Assembly (NCBI RefSeq): GCF_031179285.1
Contig: NZ_JAPSHY010000001.1
Coordinates: forward strand, 124,001 to 188,000
Direction of reading: 5' to 3'
Origin: Microbacterium sp.
GTDB lineage: Bacteria; Actinomycetota; Actinomycetes; Actinomycetales; Microbacteriaceae
Length of the DNA stretch: 64,000 nt
In this document: piece by piece, positions 18,588 through 26,102 of the stretch
Position numbering within the stretch: the stretch's first letter is position 1
Layout: each line of letters opens with the position of its first letter
Position numbers and translations under genes: made by a program
The notes under the pieces: model-generated
What the model was told of the DNA's origin: nothing
Databases searched by the model: none
What the model saw: the letters and a program-made list of their open reading frames with translations, nothing else

Positions 18588-18905
18588 ATGGCGACACTTC
18601 ACTACGGCACCGCGGCAGAGCCGATCCATATCGACAATCGTGCTCTGGCACACCTGAAGGTCGTCATCGCCACCAAGCTTCGCCGGCAGGAGAGCTTCAC
18701 GCTGTCGTGGCGGCACCCGGACGGGGAGCCGGGCGGCCGGTCCACGATCTGGCTGCACCCGTCGATCCCACTGCGGTTCACGTTCGATGAGCCCGAGGCA
18801 CCGCCGCTGAACGCGAAGTGGATCGAAGCCCTCATGCAGTCCGCGAACTCCACAGGCGGCATCCTGCTGGTCGAAGAGGTTCTCGACACCCCAGAGGCAG
18901 CCTGA
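18588..18905 (+). CDS. Small protein of the DUF7882-like family, copy 2
   Basis: This 105-residue paralogue of the preceding gene opens with MATLHYGTAAEPIHIDNRAL, followed by HLKVVIATKLRRQESFTLSW and STIWLHPSIPLRF. The conserved core looks like one alpha/beta unit, with a basic helix (KLRRQE) and a hydrophobic strand pair. No catalytic signature, membrane helix or signal peptide is seen. TATGGT lies seven bases before the ATG, so each copy may have its own promoter although they are only 107 bases apart. An earlier in-frame ATG at 18576 is possible. Confidence 0.8.
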   Translation: MATLHYGTAAEPIHIDNRALAHLKVVIATKLRRQESFTLSWRHPDGEPGGRSTIWLHPSIPLRFTFDEPEAPPLNAKWIEALMQSANSTGGILLVEEVLDTPEAA

Positions 18906-18923
18906 GCGACGCCGGTCGGCCGC

Positions 18924-19940
18924 TCAGTCGCCGAAGAGGGTGTCGACGCTGAGGTAGGCGGCGAAGGTGGCATCCTCCGGGATCTCGCCCGGGTCGACGA
19001 GGTCTCCCTTGGATGCAGGCTCCAGGTAGCATTCCGCGGCGAACGTCCCGCCCGCCGCCGGGATGTCCTCGAGGTCCGAGCAGACGGCGAAGATCTCGCC
19101 CTCGACGAACCCGACGATGAAGATGTCGGAGTACTCGGCCGCGGCGCTGAGTCCTGAGGTGAAGTCACCTTCGATGTAGCCCTCCTCGCCGCTGCGCGCG
19201 GCATCGAGCGTGATGTCACCGGTCAGCGCCGGCTCCACCCACTCGGTCCTGGACTGTTCGATCCTGATCGCGGCGGCGTCGGAGATGTCCTCTGCGAAGA
19301 TCCCCTGGAAGAGCGTCGTCTGGTTGGGCAGGATGTACGCTCCTGTGGAGCGGCGTTCGATGATGGTGCCGTCCTCGCGGTATGCGGTGATGTCGAAGAA
19401 GTGATTGGCGACCTGGTTGCTGCTCTCGTTCGTCATCGTCGCGAACAGGATGGTGTATCCGTTCGAGTCAGGTGCCGTCATCGCGAAGTCGCCGAAGACG
19501 ATCTCCGACACGACGGTGACCTCGTACCCGCGGACCTGCTGCGGAGCGTTCGTCGGCTCCCCGCTCGTTCCTGGCGAGGGTGACGGCGTGGGCTCGGCGG
19601 ATGCCGCGGTACCGCGATCGAGCCATAGCCACGCCGCGGTCGCGCCGAACCCCACGGTGGTGAGCAGCAGAACCGCACACGCGATGGCGAGAGTGATCAG
19701 CAGGCGACGGGACCTGTCGGTTGCGGCTGTCGCCACTGGGGACCCCGCGGCAGCACGCGGCGGCACGTCCGGACCGGTCGCCGGCGGAGCAGGACGCGGG
19801 GAAGGCTCGGCGGGCGGCGGGAGCGGAGAGGACGCGAGTGGAGGAACCGAGGGAGGCGGGGGCGGCACCACGGGCGGCGGCGGCACCACGGGGCTGTGCG
19901 GATCATTCCAGTTCCCGCCAGGGGGCTGCGCAGTCGACAT
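18924..19940 (-). CDS. Proline-rich single-pass membrane protein, unknown function
   Basis: A 338-residue protein. Residues 1-70 are a Pro-rich cytoplasmic region (PPPVVPPPPPSVPP), followed by one membrane helix at about 80-107 and an exported domain of about 230 residues. The exported part contains VVSEIVFGDFAMTAPDSNGY and ATMTNESSNQVANHFFDITA. This resembles the beta-sandwich of FxLYD/DUF4352-type proteins, which often sit at the actinobacterial cell surface. This fold call is by eye. An AGAGGA ribosome-binding site precedes the ATG. Confidence 0.7.
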   Translation of the reverse strand: MSTAQPPGGNWNDPHSPVVPPPPVVPPPPPSVPPLASSPLPPPAEPSPRPAPPATGPDVPPRAAAGSPVATAATDRSRRLLITLAIACAVLLLTTVGFGATAAWLWLDRGTAASAEPTPSPSPGTSGEPTNAPQQVRGYEVTVVSEIVFGDFAMTAPDSNGYTILFATMTNESSNQVANHFFDITAYREDGTIIERRSTGAYILPNQTTLFQGIFAEDISDAAAIRIEQSRTEWVEPALTGDITLDAARSGEEGYIEGDFTSGLSAAAEYSDIFIVGFVEGEIFAVCSDLEDIPAAGGTFAAECYLEPASKGDLVDPGEIPEDATFAAYLSVDTLFGD

Positions 19941-20013
19941 CGCGTGTCCTCTCGTGCGTTCGTCCTCGTGTCCGGAAGGTTCCGTGGTCGAATCGTAGCG
20001 AAGTGCTGAGGGC

Positions 20014-20586
20014 TCAGCCGGGCCACTCTATGAGGATGAGTCCCTGTTTCGTGTCGGCGAACTTCACCCAGCCGTCTCCGAAGAGGTATGTCATCCCGTA
20101 GCCCTCTTCGTCGACGCCCATCGCGAACTGCGGGTTCTCGGTGATGTAGATGCCTTCCGGGCCGTCCTCACGCTGCCACCCCTCGGCGAGCAGAGTCGCC
20201 TGCGCCTCCGTGGCGTCCGCAGCGCTCATCTCAGACCACCCGTACAGCTGACCATGATCCGAGGCGACGGTGTAGTCGGCCCAGAAGCACAGAAGTCCGT
20301 CCGGAAGCGATACTCCGCCGATGACGAACTCCTTGGCTTCCGCCGTCCAGCCGGCCTCGGTCAGTGCGTCGACCGTGCCGGGTGAGATCAGCGTCTCGCA
20401 GGTCGGTTCGGGAGCCGTCGTCTCGATCGGTGCGGGGGTGGCCGCGGGTTGAACGGCGCTGGTCGGTGTGGGCTTCGGGGCCTTCGGCGTCGGCGTTCCG
20501 GCATCCGCCGGCTGACCCGCGCAGGCGGTGAGGGTCAGAGCGAGCAGGAGAGTCGCGGCGGCGGCGACAGCGGCGCGGGGGATCAT
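20014..20586 (-). CDS. Predicted lipoprotein, unknown function
   Basis: A 190-residue secreted lipoprotein. The N-terminal hydrophobic segment ends in the lipobox LTAC (cysteine at about residue 22). A Thr/Pro/Ala-rich linker to about residue 60 precedes a folded domain. That domain contains a cysteine pair (ETLIS... and LLCFWADY) and ends with GWVKFADTKQGLILIEWPG. I do not recognise the domain. It is 30 bases from the hisN-like gene on the same strand and may be the second gene of that transcript. Confidence 0.7.
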   Translation of the reverse strand: MIPRAAVAAAATLLLALTLTACAGQPADAGTPTPKAPKPTPTSAVQPAATPAPIETTAPEPTCETLISPGTVDALTEAGWTAEAKEFVIGGVSLPDGLLCFWADYTVASDHGQLYGWSEMSAADATEAQATLLAEGWQREDGPEGIYITENPQFAMGVDEEGYGMTYLFGDGWVKFADTKQGLILIEWPG

Positions 20587-20616
20587 CGCTCGGCCATTCC
20601 TCTAGGTGCCATCGCG

Positions 20617-21411
20617 TCAGGCCAGCAGCTGCAGGAACGCATCGTGCAGGACACCGTTGGTCGCGAGTGCCGAGCGGTCGGTGATCGTCTCCCGCCCGTC
20701 GACGGATGTCATCCTGCCCCCGGCTTCGCGGACGATGGGGACGGCCGCGGCGATGTCGTACTCCTTCACATCGAACTCCGCGACCATCTCGATCCGGCCT
20801 TCGGCAAGCAGCATGTATGAGAAGACATCGCCGTAGGCACGATCGCGCCAGGTGCTCTCCGCGAGCCGCATGAGCGCGGGGAGGCGGCCGGCGTCTGCCC
20901 ACTGGGTGATGCTCTGGAAGCTCACGGTCGCGTCCGCAAGGCTCGACACGGTGGAGGTCGCAAGGCGCCGAGCGCCGGCTTCGGTCGCCGTCCACGCACC
21001 CTCGTTCGCTGCCGCCCACCACCGGCGCCCGAGGGCGGGCATGCTCACGACGCCGACCTGCGGCGCGCCGTCGATCGCGAGGGCGATCATCGTTCCCCAC
21101 AGGGGGATCCCACGGAGGAAGTGGGCGGTGCCGTCGATCGGGTCGATGATCCACTGCCGCCGCGTGTCGCCTGCCGTGCCGAATTCTTCGCCGAGGATGC
21201 CGTCGTCCGGGCGCTCGCGTGAGAGGAGGTCGCGAATCGCGCGTTCGGTCGCGAGATCCGCGTCGGTGACGTGCGAATGATCAGCCTTCGTCGAGATCTC
21301 GAGGTCGGGTGCATCGAAGCGGGGGAGAGACTGCGCATCGGCCGCATCGGCCAGGCGGAGAGCGAGCTCGAGGTCGCCGCGAAGGTCGGCGAATGCGGGG
21401 GAGACAGTCAC
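20617..21411 (-). CDS. hisN: Inositol monophosphatase family, probable histidinol-phosphatase
   Basis: This 264-residue Mg-dependent phosphatase has the metal-binding GEEFG (about residue 70) and IDPIDGTAHFLRGIPLWGTM (about residues 91-110). A WD-type third site is replaced by EYDIAAAVPIVREAGGRMTS. In actinobacteria this branch usually supplies histidinol-phosphatase for histidine synthesis, but inositol-1-phosphatase cannot be excluded without a tree. The GTG start follows TATCCT at leaderless spacing. Confidence 0.8.
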   Translation of the reverse strand: MTVSPAFADLRGDLELALRLADAADAQSLPRFDAPDLEISTKADHSHVTDADLATERAIRDLLSRERPDDGILGEEFGTAGDTRRQWIIDPIDGTAHFLRGIPLWGTMIALAIDGAPQVGVVSMPALGRRWWAAANEGAWTATEAGARRLATSTVSSLADATVSFQSITQWADAGRLPALMRLAESTWRDRAYGDVFSYMLLAEGRIEMVAEFDVKEYDIAAAVPIVREAGGRMTSVDGRETITDRSALATNGVLHDAFLQLLA

Positions 21412-21417
21412 GTCATC

Positions 21418-21423
21418 AGGATA
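21418..21423 (-). promoter_or_regulatory. Putative leaderless -10 box of hisN
   Basis: On the minus strand TATCCT is followed by six bases (GATGAC) and the GTG start. Confidence 0.5.
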
Positions 21424-21525
21424 GCCTTGCCGACCCGCGTGAACCGCTCGCCGAGCGCGCCTCGATTTCGTGTGGCGTCGGCAGGCTGGTAATGTAATTC
21501 CTCGGTCGGGGTCATCCCGGCCCGC

Positions 21526-21598
21526 GCACCTCTAGCTCAATCGGCAGAGCAACTGACTCTTAATCAGTGGGTTCAGGGTTCAAGTCCCTGGGGGTGCA
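21526..21598 (+). tRNA. tRNA-Lys (anticodon CTT)
   Basis: The 73-base cloverleaf has acceptor GCACCTC pairing with GGGGTGC and D-arm AGCTCAATCGGCAGAGC. The anticodon stem is ACTGA/TCAGT around loop CTCTTAA, and the T-arm is GTTCAAGTC. The discriminator base is A, and CCA is not encoded. Confidence 0.97.
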
Positions 21599-21604
21599 CG
21601 GATC

Positions 21605-21640
21605 AGCCTCGGAATCTCTCGCCAGATTCCGGGGCTTTTC
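21605..21640 (+). terminator. Terminator of tRNA-Lys
   Basis: The 13-base stem AGCCTCGGAATCT / AGATTCCGGGGCT (one T-G wobble) with loop CTCGCC is followed by TTTTC. Confidence 0.85.
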
Positions 21641-21657
21641 TGCGTCCACGAACCCTT

Positions 21658-21687
21658 GTAACCGATAAAAGCGTTTGCTACGGTTAC
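21658..21687 (+). promoter_or_regulatory. Inverted repeat around the hydrolase/CGNR promoter
   Basis: GTAACCG and CGGTTAC are perfect seven-base inverted arms with a 16-base AT-rich spacer. A -35-like TTGCTA (21675-21680) lies between the arms and abuts the right one. A CATACT -10 box (21698-21703) follows at 17-base spacing. The position suits a repressor operator. Confidence 0.6.
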
Positions 21688-21728
21688 GACGAAACGACAT
21701 ACTCCACCGACATGTGAGGAGAGTTCTC

Positions 21729-22619
21729 GTGACGTTCGCAGCCAAGACCAGGCATCTCGACCGGGAGGTCGACGGATTCCGAATCCACTATCGGGAAGCG
21801 GGAGTCCCGGCATCGACGGCGGTCGTGCTGCTGCACGGCTCACCGAGCTCGTCGTTCTCGTTTCGCGACGTGCTCCCGGTTCTCGGCGCGCAGACGTATG
21901 CGGTCGCGCCGGACCTGCCCGGCTTCGGCTTCTCGGACGCGCCGGCAATGGAGGAGTTCACCTTCGAGCGGCTGTCGCACCTGGTCGACGCCTTCCTCGA
22001 AGATCTCGGTGTGCACCGATACGTGCTGTACATCACCGATTTCAGCACGCCGGTCGGTTACCACATGGCAACTCGCCATCCCGAGCGCGTGTTGGCACTC
22101 GTCGTCCAGAACGGCAACGCGCACGAGGAAGGGCTGAATGAGGCGTGGGAGCCGGTGCGGCGGTTCTGGGCCGAGCCCACGGAGCAGAACCGAGCAGCGC
22201 TGCCCGAATGGCTGAACTTCGAGGGAACGCGGGCGACGTATCTCTCCGGTCTGCCGGACCATCTCGCCGAGCTGCATCCGCGAGAGTCCTGGCATCTCGA
22301 TTGGCAGCACCTGTCAGCGCCCGGGTACGTCGACCTGCACTTCCGCTTGTTCAACGACTACCGCAACCACGTCGCGCGCTTCGAAGAGATCGCGCGATAC
22401 CATCGCGCGCATCAGCCGCCCTGCCTCGTTCTGTGGGGGAGGCACGACACCTTCTTCGGCATCGGCGAGGTGCTGGCGTACGAGCGGGAGATGGCGGCGT
22501 TCGAAGCTCACATCTTCGACGCAGGGCACTTCCTCCTCGAGACGCATGCGCGCGAGGCCGGAGAGATTCTGGCGGCCTTCGTCCGGAATGTGTTCGAGAG
22601 ATCGGGCGGTGACGGATGA
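21729..22619 (+). CDS. Alpha/beta hydrolase with aspartate nucleophile (epoxide hydrolase/dehalogenase-like)
   Basis: A 296-residue alpha/beta hydrolase. HGSPSSSFSFR (about residue 40) is the oxyanion region and DLPGFGFSD follows. The nucleophile elbow reads YITDFSTPVGYHMA, with Asp where serine hydrolases have Ser. The acid is in GRHDTFF and the base in DAGHFLLET. Asp-nucleophile members are haloalkane dehalogenases or epoxide hydrolases, so one of these chemistries is likely. GTG 21729 is chosen because GAGGAGAG precedes it. It overlaps the CGNR gene as ATGA. Confidence 0.82.
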   Translation: MTFAAKTRHLDREVDGFRIHYREAGVPASTAVVLLHGSPSSSFSFRDVLPVLGAQTYAVAPDLPGFGFSDAPAMEEFTFERLSHLVDAFLEDLGVHRYVLYITDFSTPVGYHMATRHPERVLALVVQNGNAHEEGLNEAWEPVRRFWAEPTEQNRAALPEWLNFEGTRATYLSGLPDHLAELHPRESWHLDWQHLSAPGYVDLHFRLFNDYRNHVARFEEIARYHRAHQPPCLVLWGRHDTFFGIGEVLAYEREMAAFEAHIFDAGHFLLETHAREAGEILAAFVRNVFERSGGDG

Positions 22620-23179
22620 CGGTCGCGACGGAGTGGGTCGAGGATCATTTCGTCGCCGGCGACGTGGTGCTGGACTTCGCGAACACGGTGTATCGGCGGT
22701 GGCCCCGGATGGGTTCGGACCTGTTCACGAACGCCGAGTCGCTCAGCTCGTGGCTCGAGCGGGCGGGGCTGCTGCCGCACTCGAACGGTGTCCTGCCGCC
22801 GGCGGGTGAAGAAACGCTCGAGGAGGCTCGTGCGCTGCGCGCGACGCTCTGGCTCGTGTTCGACGCGCAGCGCGAGCGTCGATCGATCCCGCCGGACGCC
22901 TTCAGCGCTCTCCTCGATGTCGCGCGCCGCCTCGGGGAGCATGTGACCGTAGATGCCGATGGTGACATGACCGCTCGCGATCCGCAGAGTGCGATCGGGG
23001 CGCTGGCGCTGGGCGCGATCTCCCTGGTGCTGGATCCTCCGCAGCAGGGGGTCCGCGCCTGCGACGCCTGCGGATGGTTCTTCGTCGACTCATCCCGTGG
23101 GCGACGGCGGCGCTGGTGCAGCATGAAGACGTGCGGGAACCAGGCGAAGGTCGACCGGTACCGCGCCGCTCGCGCGTGA
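22616..23179 (+). CDS. CGNR zinc-finger (ABATE-type) transcriptional regulator
   Basis: This 187-residue protein starts with the ABATE-like part (VLDFANTVYRRWP near residue 20) and ends with a CGNR zinc finger (CDACGWFFVDSSRGRRRRWC followed by MKTCGNQAKVDRYRA). CGNR proteins are putative DNA-binding regulators, often encoded with the enzymes they control. It is translationally coupled to the alpha/beta hydrolase and is the obvious candidate to bind the inverted repeat before that gene. Confidence 0.85.
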   Translation: MTVATEWVEDHFVAGDVVLDFANTVYRRWPRMGSDLFTNAESLSSWLERAGLLPHSNGVLPPAGEETLEEARALRATLWLVFDAQRERRSIPPDAFSALLDVARRLGEHVTVDADGDMTARDPQSAIGALALGAISLVLDPPQQGVRACDACGWFFVDSSRGRRRRWCSMKTCGNQAKVDRYRAARA

Positions 23180-23209
23180 CCTGACGCCACCGCGGGGCCG
23201 CCGGCGTGG

Positions 23210-23698
23210 TCAGTCCGCGGCGACCCGGATGACAGTGCCGTCGGTCAGTGCGACCAGCTGCGCGAACGTCAGCGGCATGACGGTGTGCGGGGTGCCTGCG
23301 GCAGCCCAGATCCGCTCGTGGGCGCGCAGCGAATCGTCGACGAAGGTTCGCAGCGGTTTTGGGTGGCCGACGGGAGCGACGCCACCGATCGCCTGTCCCG
23401 TCGCTGCGCGCACGACTGCCGCCGGCGCCATCGTCAGCTCGCCTGCTCCGATGCTCATGCCGACCACGGCGAAATCCAGCCGGTGTCCGCCACTGGTCAT
23501 CACGAGGATCGGCGAGTCGTCCGCGATGAGGACGAGACTGTTGGCGATGGCACCGACGTCGCAGCCGATGGCTGCGGCTGCGGCCGCGGCCGTTCGTGCC
23601 GAGTCAGGGAGGACGACGACCTCGGCCGGGATACCGGCAGCGGCGAGGTGCTCGCGCACGATGCGGCTGCGCGCAGGCAGGGCGTGTTCGATGCTCAT
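23210..23698 (-). CDS. YbaK/EbsC-type aminoacyl-tRNA deacylase
   Basis: A 162-residue YbaK/ProX-fold protein that probably hydrolyses misacylated tRNA (for example Cys- or Ala-tRNA-Pro). The segments ANSLVLIADDSPILVMTSGG and IGGVAPVGHPKPLRTFVDDS (about residues 107-126) are typical. The conserved lysine usually placed after the first ANS strand is not evident; an Ala-rich helix precedes it. It is convergent with the CGNR gene. A GGAGCAG ribosome-binding site precedes the ATG. Confidence 0.82.
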   Translation of the reverse strand: MSIEHALPARSRIVREHLAAAGIPAEVVVLPDSARTAAAAAAAIGCDVGAIANSLVLIADDSPILVMTSGGHRLDFAVVGMSIGAGELTMAPAAVVRAATGQAIGGVAPVGHPKPLRTFVDDSLRAHERIWAAAGTPHTVMPLTFAQLVALTDGTVIRVAAD

Positions 23699-23779
23699 AC
23701 GGTTGCTGCTCCTCTCGCCGCGGCACAGACGTGCGGCGGCATCCCGACGAGGATAACGCGGGTCGCCGAAGGCAGTGGC

Positions 23780-24565
23780 TCAGCGGCGAGCGCCGGCGAT
23801 CCGCGCCGAGAGCTGATGTGCGTGTGCGAGCAGGATGCGTCCCAACTCGCCGATGCGGTCGGGGCCGAAGCGGAACCCGACTCCGGTGAGGCTGAGCGCC
23901 CATTCCGGACGGCCCGCACGGTCGAACACCGCAGCGCCGATGCCCCAGCTGCCTTCGACGATCAGGCCCGGATTGATCGCGTATCCCCGTTCCTTCGTCT
24001 CTGCCAGTCGGGAGCGCAGTGGGCCTCTGTCATGCGCCCGCCCCCACTGCACCGGGAGTTCGGGATGGCGATCCAGATATGCATCCACATCGTGATCGGG
24101 AAGGAACGACAGGATGGCGAGTCCGGCGCTGGCGACCCCGAGAGGGAATCGCACGCCCTCGCTCAGTACGAACGAGCGAATCGGGAACGAGCCCTCCTCC
24201 CGCAGCAGGCACACGGTCTCATCCGCCCGGCGCACCGAGAAGAACGCGCTCTCCTCGGTCTTGACGGCCAGGGAACGCACGATATCGCGAGCCAGGGGGG
24301 TGACGTCGTATCGCGCCGCCGCCACCGATCCCATCAGGAACAGCTCAGGGCCCGGCATCCAGCGCGCACGATCCTCATCGCGGTCCACCAGCCCTTCTGC
24401 CCGGAGCGCGGTGAGCAGACGGTGGGTAGTCGATCGCGTCAGCTCCGAGTCGCGAGCGAGATCGTGCAGCGCCGCTCCGTCGGTGCCGCTCGCAGTCACC
24501 AGCCGCAGCAGCCGTGCGGCTCTCGAGACGGCTTGGGCGCCCGGCACCGAGCGAGGTGATTCCAT
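23780..24565 (-). CDS. IclR-family transcriptional regulator
   Basis: This 261-residue regulator has an N-terminal winged helix (about residues 10-70, with HDLARDSELTRSTTHRLLTA) and a C-terminal IclR effector domain (GVRFPLGVASAGLAILSFL and the GYAINPGLIVEGSWGIGAAV region). It is divergent from a CoA-transferase/thiolase operon, and regulators of this kind usually sense an aromatic or keto-acid intermediate of the pathway they control. The ATG at 24565 fits the family. The frame is open 40 codons further upstream into the operator, which is unlikely to be translated. Confidence 0.88.
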   Translation of the reverse strand: MESPRSVPGAQAVSRAARLLRLVTASGTDGAALHDLARDSELTRSTTHRLLTALRAEGLVDRDEDRARWMPGPELFLMGSVAAARYDVTPLARDIVRSLAVKTEESAFFSVRRADETVCLLREEGSFPIRSFVLSEGVRFPLGVASAGLAILSFLPDHDVDAYLDRHPELPVQWGRAHDRGPLRSRLAETKERGYAINPGLIVEGSWGIGAAVFDRAGRPEWALSLTGVGFRFGPDRIGELGRILLAHAHQLSARIAGARR

Positions 24566-24583
24566 AATGTGGACGCTACTGCG

Positions 24584-24607
24584 GGATTCGACCATATGGC
24601 AAGATCC
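24584..24607 (+). promoter_or_regulatory. Symmetric operator candidate for the IclR regulator
   Basis: GGAT-N4-CCATATGG-N4-ATCC is a 24-base element with a perfect eight-base palindromic core and matching outer arms. It is 18 bases before the iclR ATG and 63 bases before the CoA-transferase GTG, so it can control both. Confidence 0.65.
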
Positions 24608-24670
24608 GGGTTCACACCCGTCGCATCGAGAGCGGATGCTGGAGGAAGGACACGTTGCAAGGGAGTACGC

Positions 24671-25444
24671 GTGATCGACAAGCAATGGGCATCCGCCGCA
24701 GCGGCCGTGGCCGACATCGATGACGGATCGTCGCTGGCGGTCGGGGGATTCGGTCTCTCGGGCAACCCGATCGACCTCATCGAGGCGCTCCTGGCACAGG
24801 GCACGAAAGACCTCCGTGTCGTGAGCAACAACTGCGGCGTGGACGACTGGGGGCTCGGAGTCCTTCTCGCCGCACGCCGCATCCGCAAGATGACCTCGTC
24901 CTACGTGGGCGAGAACAAGGAGTTCGAGCGGCAGTTCCTCAGCGGCGAGCTCGAACTGGAGCTGACACCGCAGGGCACGCTCGCCGAGAAACTGCGAGCG
25001 GGAGGATCGGGCATCGCGGCGTTCTACACGCAGACCGGCGTGGGCACCCAGGTGGCCGAAGGAGGTCTGCCGCAGCGGTACAACGCCGACGGAACGGTCG
25101 CGGTCGCCTCGCCTGCCAAGGACGTGCGCGCCTTCGACGTTCGGGGCGAGCGGCGCGAGTTCGTCCTCGAAGAGGCGATCACCACCGACTTCTCACTCGT
25201 CCACGCCGTCGCCGGCGATCGCCACGGCAATCTGGTCTTCAACAAGGCGGCTCGCAACTTCAACCCGCTCGCGGCGATGGCGGGACGCGTCTGCATCGCG
25301 CAGGTGGAGCACCTCGTCGACCCCGGCCGGCTCGACCCCGACCGGGTGCATCTGCCTGGGGTGTACGTGCACCGCATCGTCGAGGTGGGGCCGCACATTC
25401 CGAAACGCATCGAACGCCGCACGGTGTCGGTGGAAGGGAACTGA
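24671..25444 (+). CDS. 3-oxoacid CoA-transferase, subunit A
   Basis: This is the alpha subunit of a succinyl-CoA:3-ketoacid CoA-transferase. The glycine-rich CoA motif [20 protein letters not shown] is near the N-terminus, and later segments are [14 protein letters not shown] and [15 protein letters not shown]. It is 257 residues from the GTG at 24671, which has AAGGGA in front. The substrate may be 3-oxoadipate (as PcaI) or acetoacetate (as ScoA). No other protocatechuate genes are nearby, so I leave this open. Confidence 0.88.
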   Translation: MIDKQWASAAAAVADIDDGSSLAVGGFGLSGNPIDLIEALLAQGTKDLRVVSNNCGVDDWGLGVLLAARRIRKMTSSYVGENKEFERQFLSGELELELTPQGTLAEKLRAGGSGIAAFYTQTGVGTQVAEGGLPQRYNADGTVAVASPAKDVRAFDVRGERREFVLEEAITTDFSLVHAVAGDRHGNLVFNKAARNFNPLAAMAGRVCIAQVEHLVDPGRLDPDRVHLPGVYVHRIVEVGPHIPKRIERRTVSVEGN

Positions 25445-25445
25445 G

Positions 25446-26093
25446 ATGGCACTCACTCGCGACCAGATGGCCGCTCGCGCGGCGGCCGAACTCCAGGACG
25501 GCGCATACGTCAACCTCGGCATCGGGCTGCCCACGCTGGTGCCGAACCACGTGCCCGCCGACGTGACCGTGGTGCTGCAGTCGGAGAACGGCATCCTCGG
25601 GGTCGGTCCGTACCCGCGTGAGGAGGATGTCGATCCTGACCTCATCAACGCAGGCAAGGAGACGGTGACCGTTCTGCCCGGGTCTGCCTTCTTCGACTCC
25701 AGTCTGAGCTTCGGCATGATCCGCGGCGGCAAGATCGACGCGGCGATCCTCGGTGCGATGCAGGTGTCGGCCACCGGCGACCTCGCGAACTGGATGATCC
25801 CCGGCAAGATGGTCAAGGGGCCCGGCGGCGCGATGGATCTCGTGCACGGAGCAGCGCGCGTGATCGTGCTGATGGAGCACGTCGCGAAGGACGGCACCGC
25901 CAAGATCGTCGACGCCTGCTCGCTTCCCCTCACGGGTCGCGGCGTCGTCGATCGGATCATCACCGACCTCGCTGTGATCGACGTGACGCCCGCCGGCCTG
26001 GTGCTGTTCGAGACAGCACCCGGGGTCAGCGTCGATGAGGTGCGAGCGGCCACAGAGCCACCGCTACTCGTCGCAGACGGACTCGAGAACTGA
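25446..26093 (+). CDS. 3-oxoacid CoA-transferase, subunit B
   Basis: The 215-residue beta subunit partners the preceding gene, starting one base after its stop. The catalytic glutamate is in [14 protein letters not shown] (about residue 52). [14 protein letters not shown] and the [20 protein letters not shown] segment are family-typical. The two subunits together move CoA from succinyl-CoA to a 3-oxoacid, feeding the thiolase encoded next. Confidence 0.92.
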   Translation: MALTRDQMAARAAAELQDGAYVNLGIGLPTLVPNHVPADVTVVLQSENGILGVGPYPREEDVDPDLINAGKETVTVLPGSAFFDSSLSFGMIRGGKIDAAILGAMQVSATGDLANWMIPGKMVKGPGGAMDLVHGAARVIVLMEHVAKDGTAKIVDACSLPLTGRGVVDRIITDLAVIDVTPAGLVLFETAPGVSVDEVRAATEPPLLVADGLEN

Positions 26094-26102
26094 AGGAGAG
26101 AC

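Noticed and set aside
18127..18905. ATP-dependent DNA ligase
   Set aside because: A label sometimes attached to this family. No KxDG nucleotidyltransferase motif or OB domain is present, and the proteins are only about 110 residues.
23285..24559. 424-codon plus-strand frame over the YbaK-type gene and iclR
   Set aside because: Antisense to two well-supported genes and without domains.
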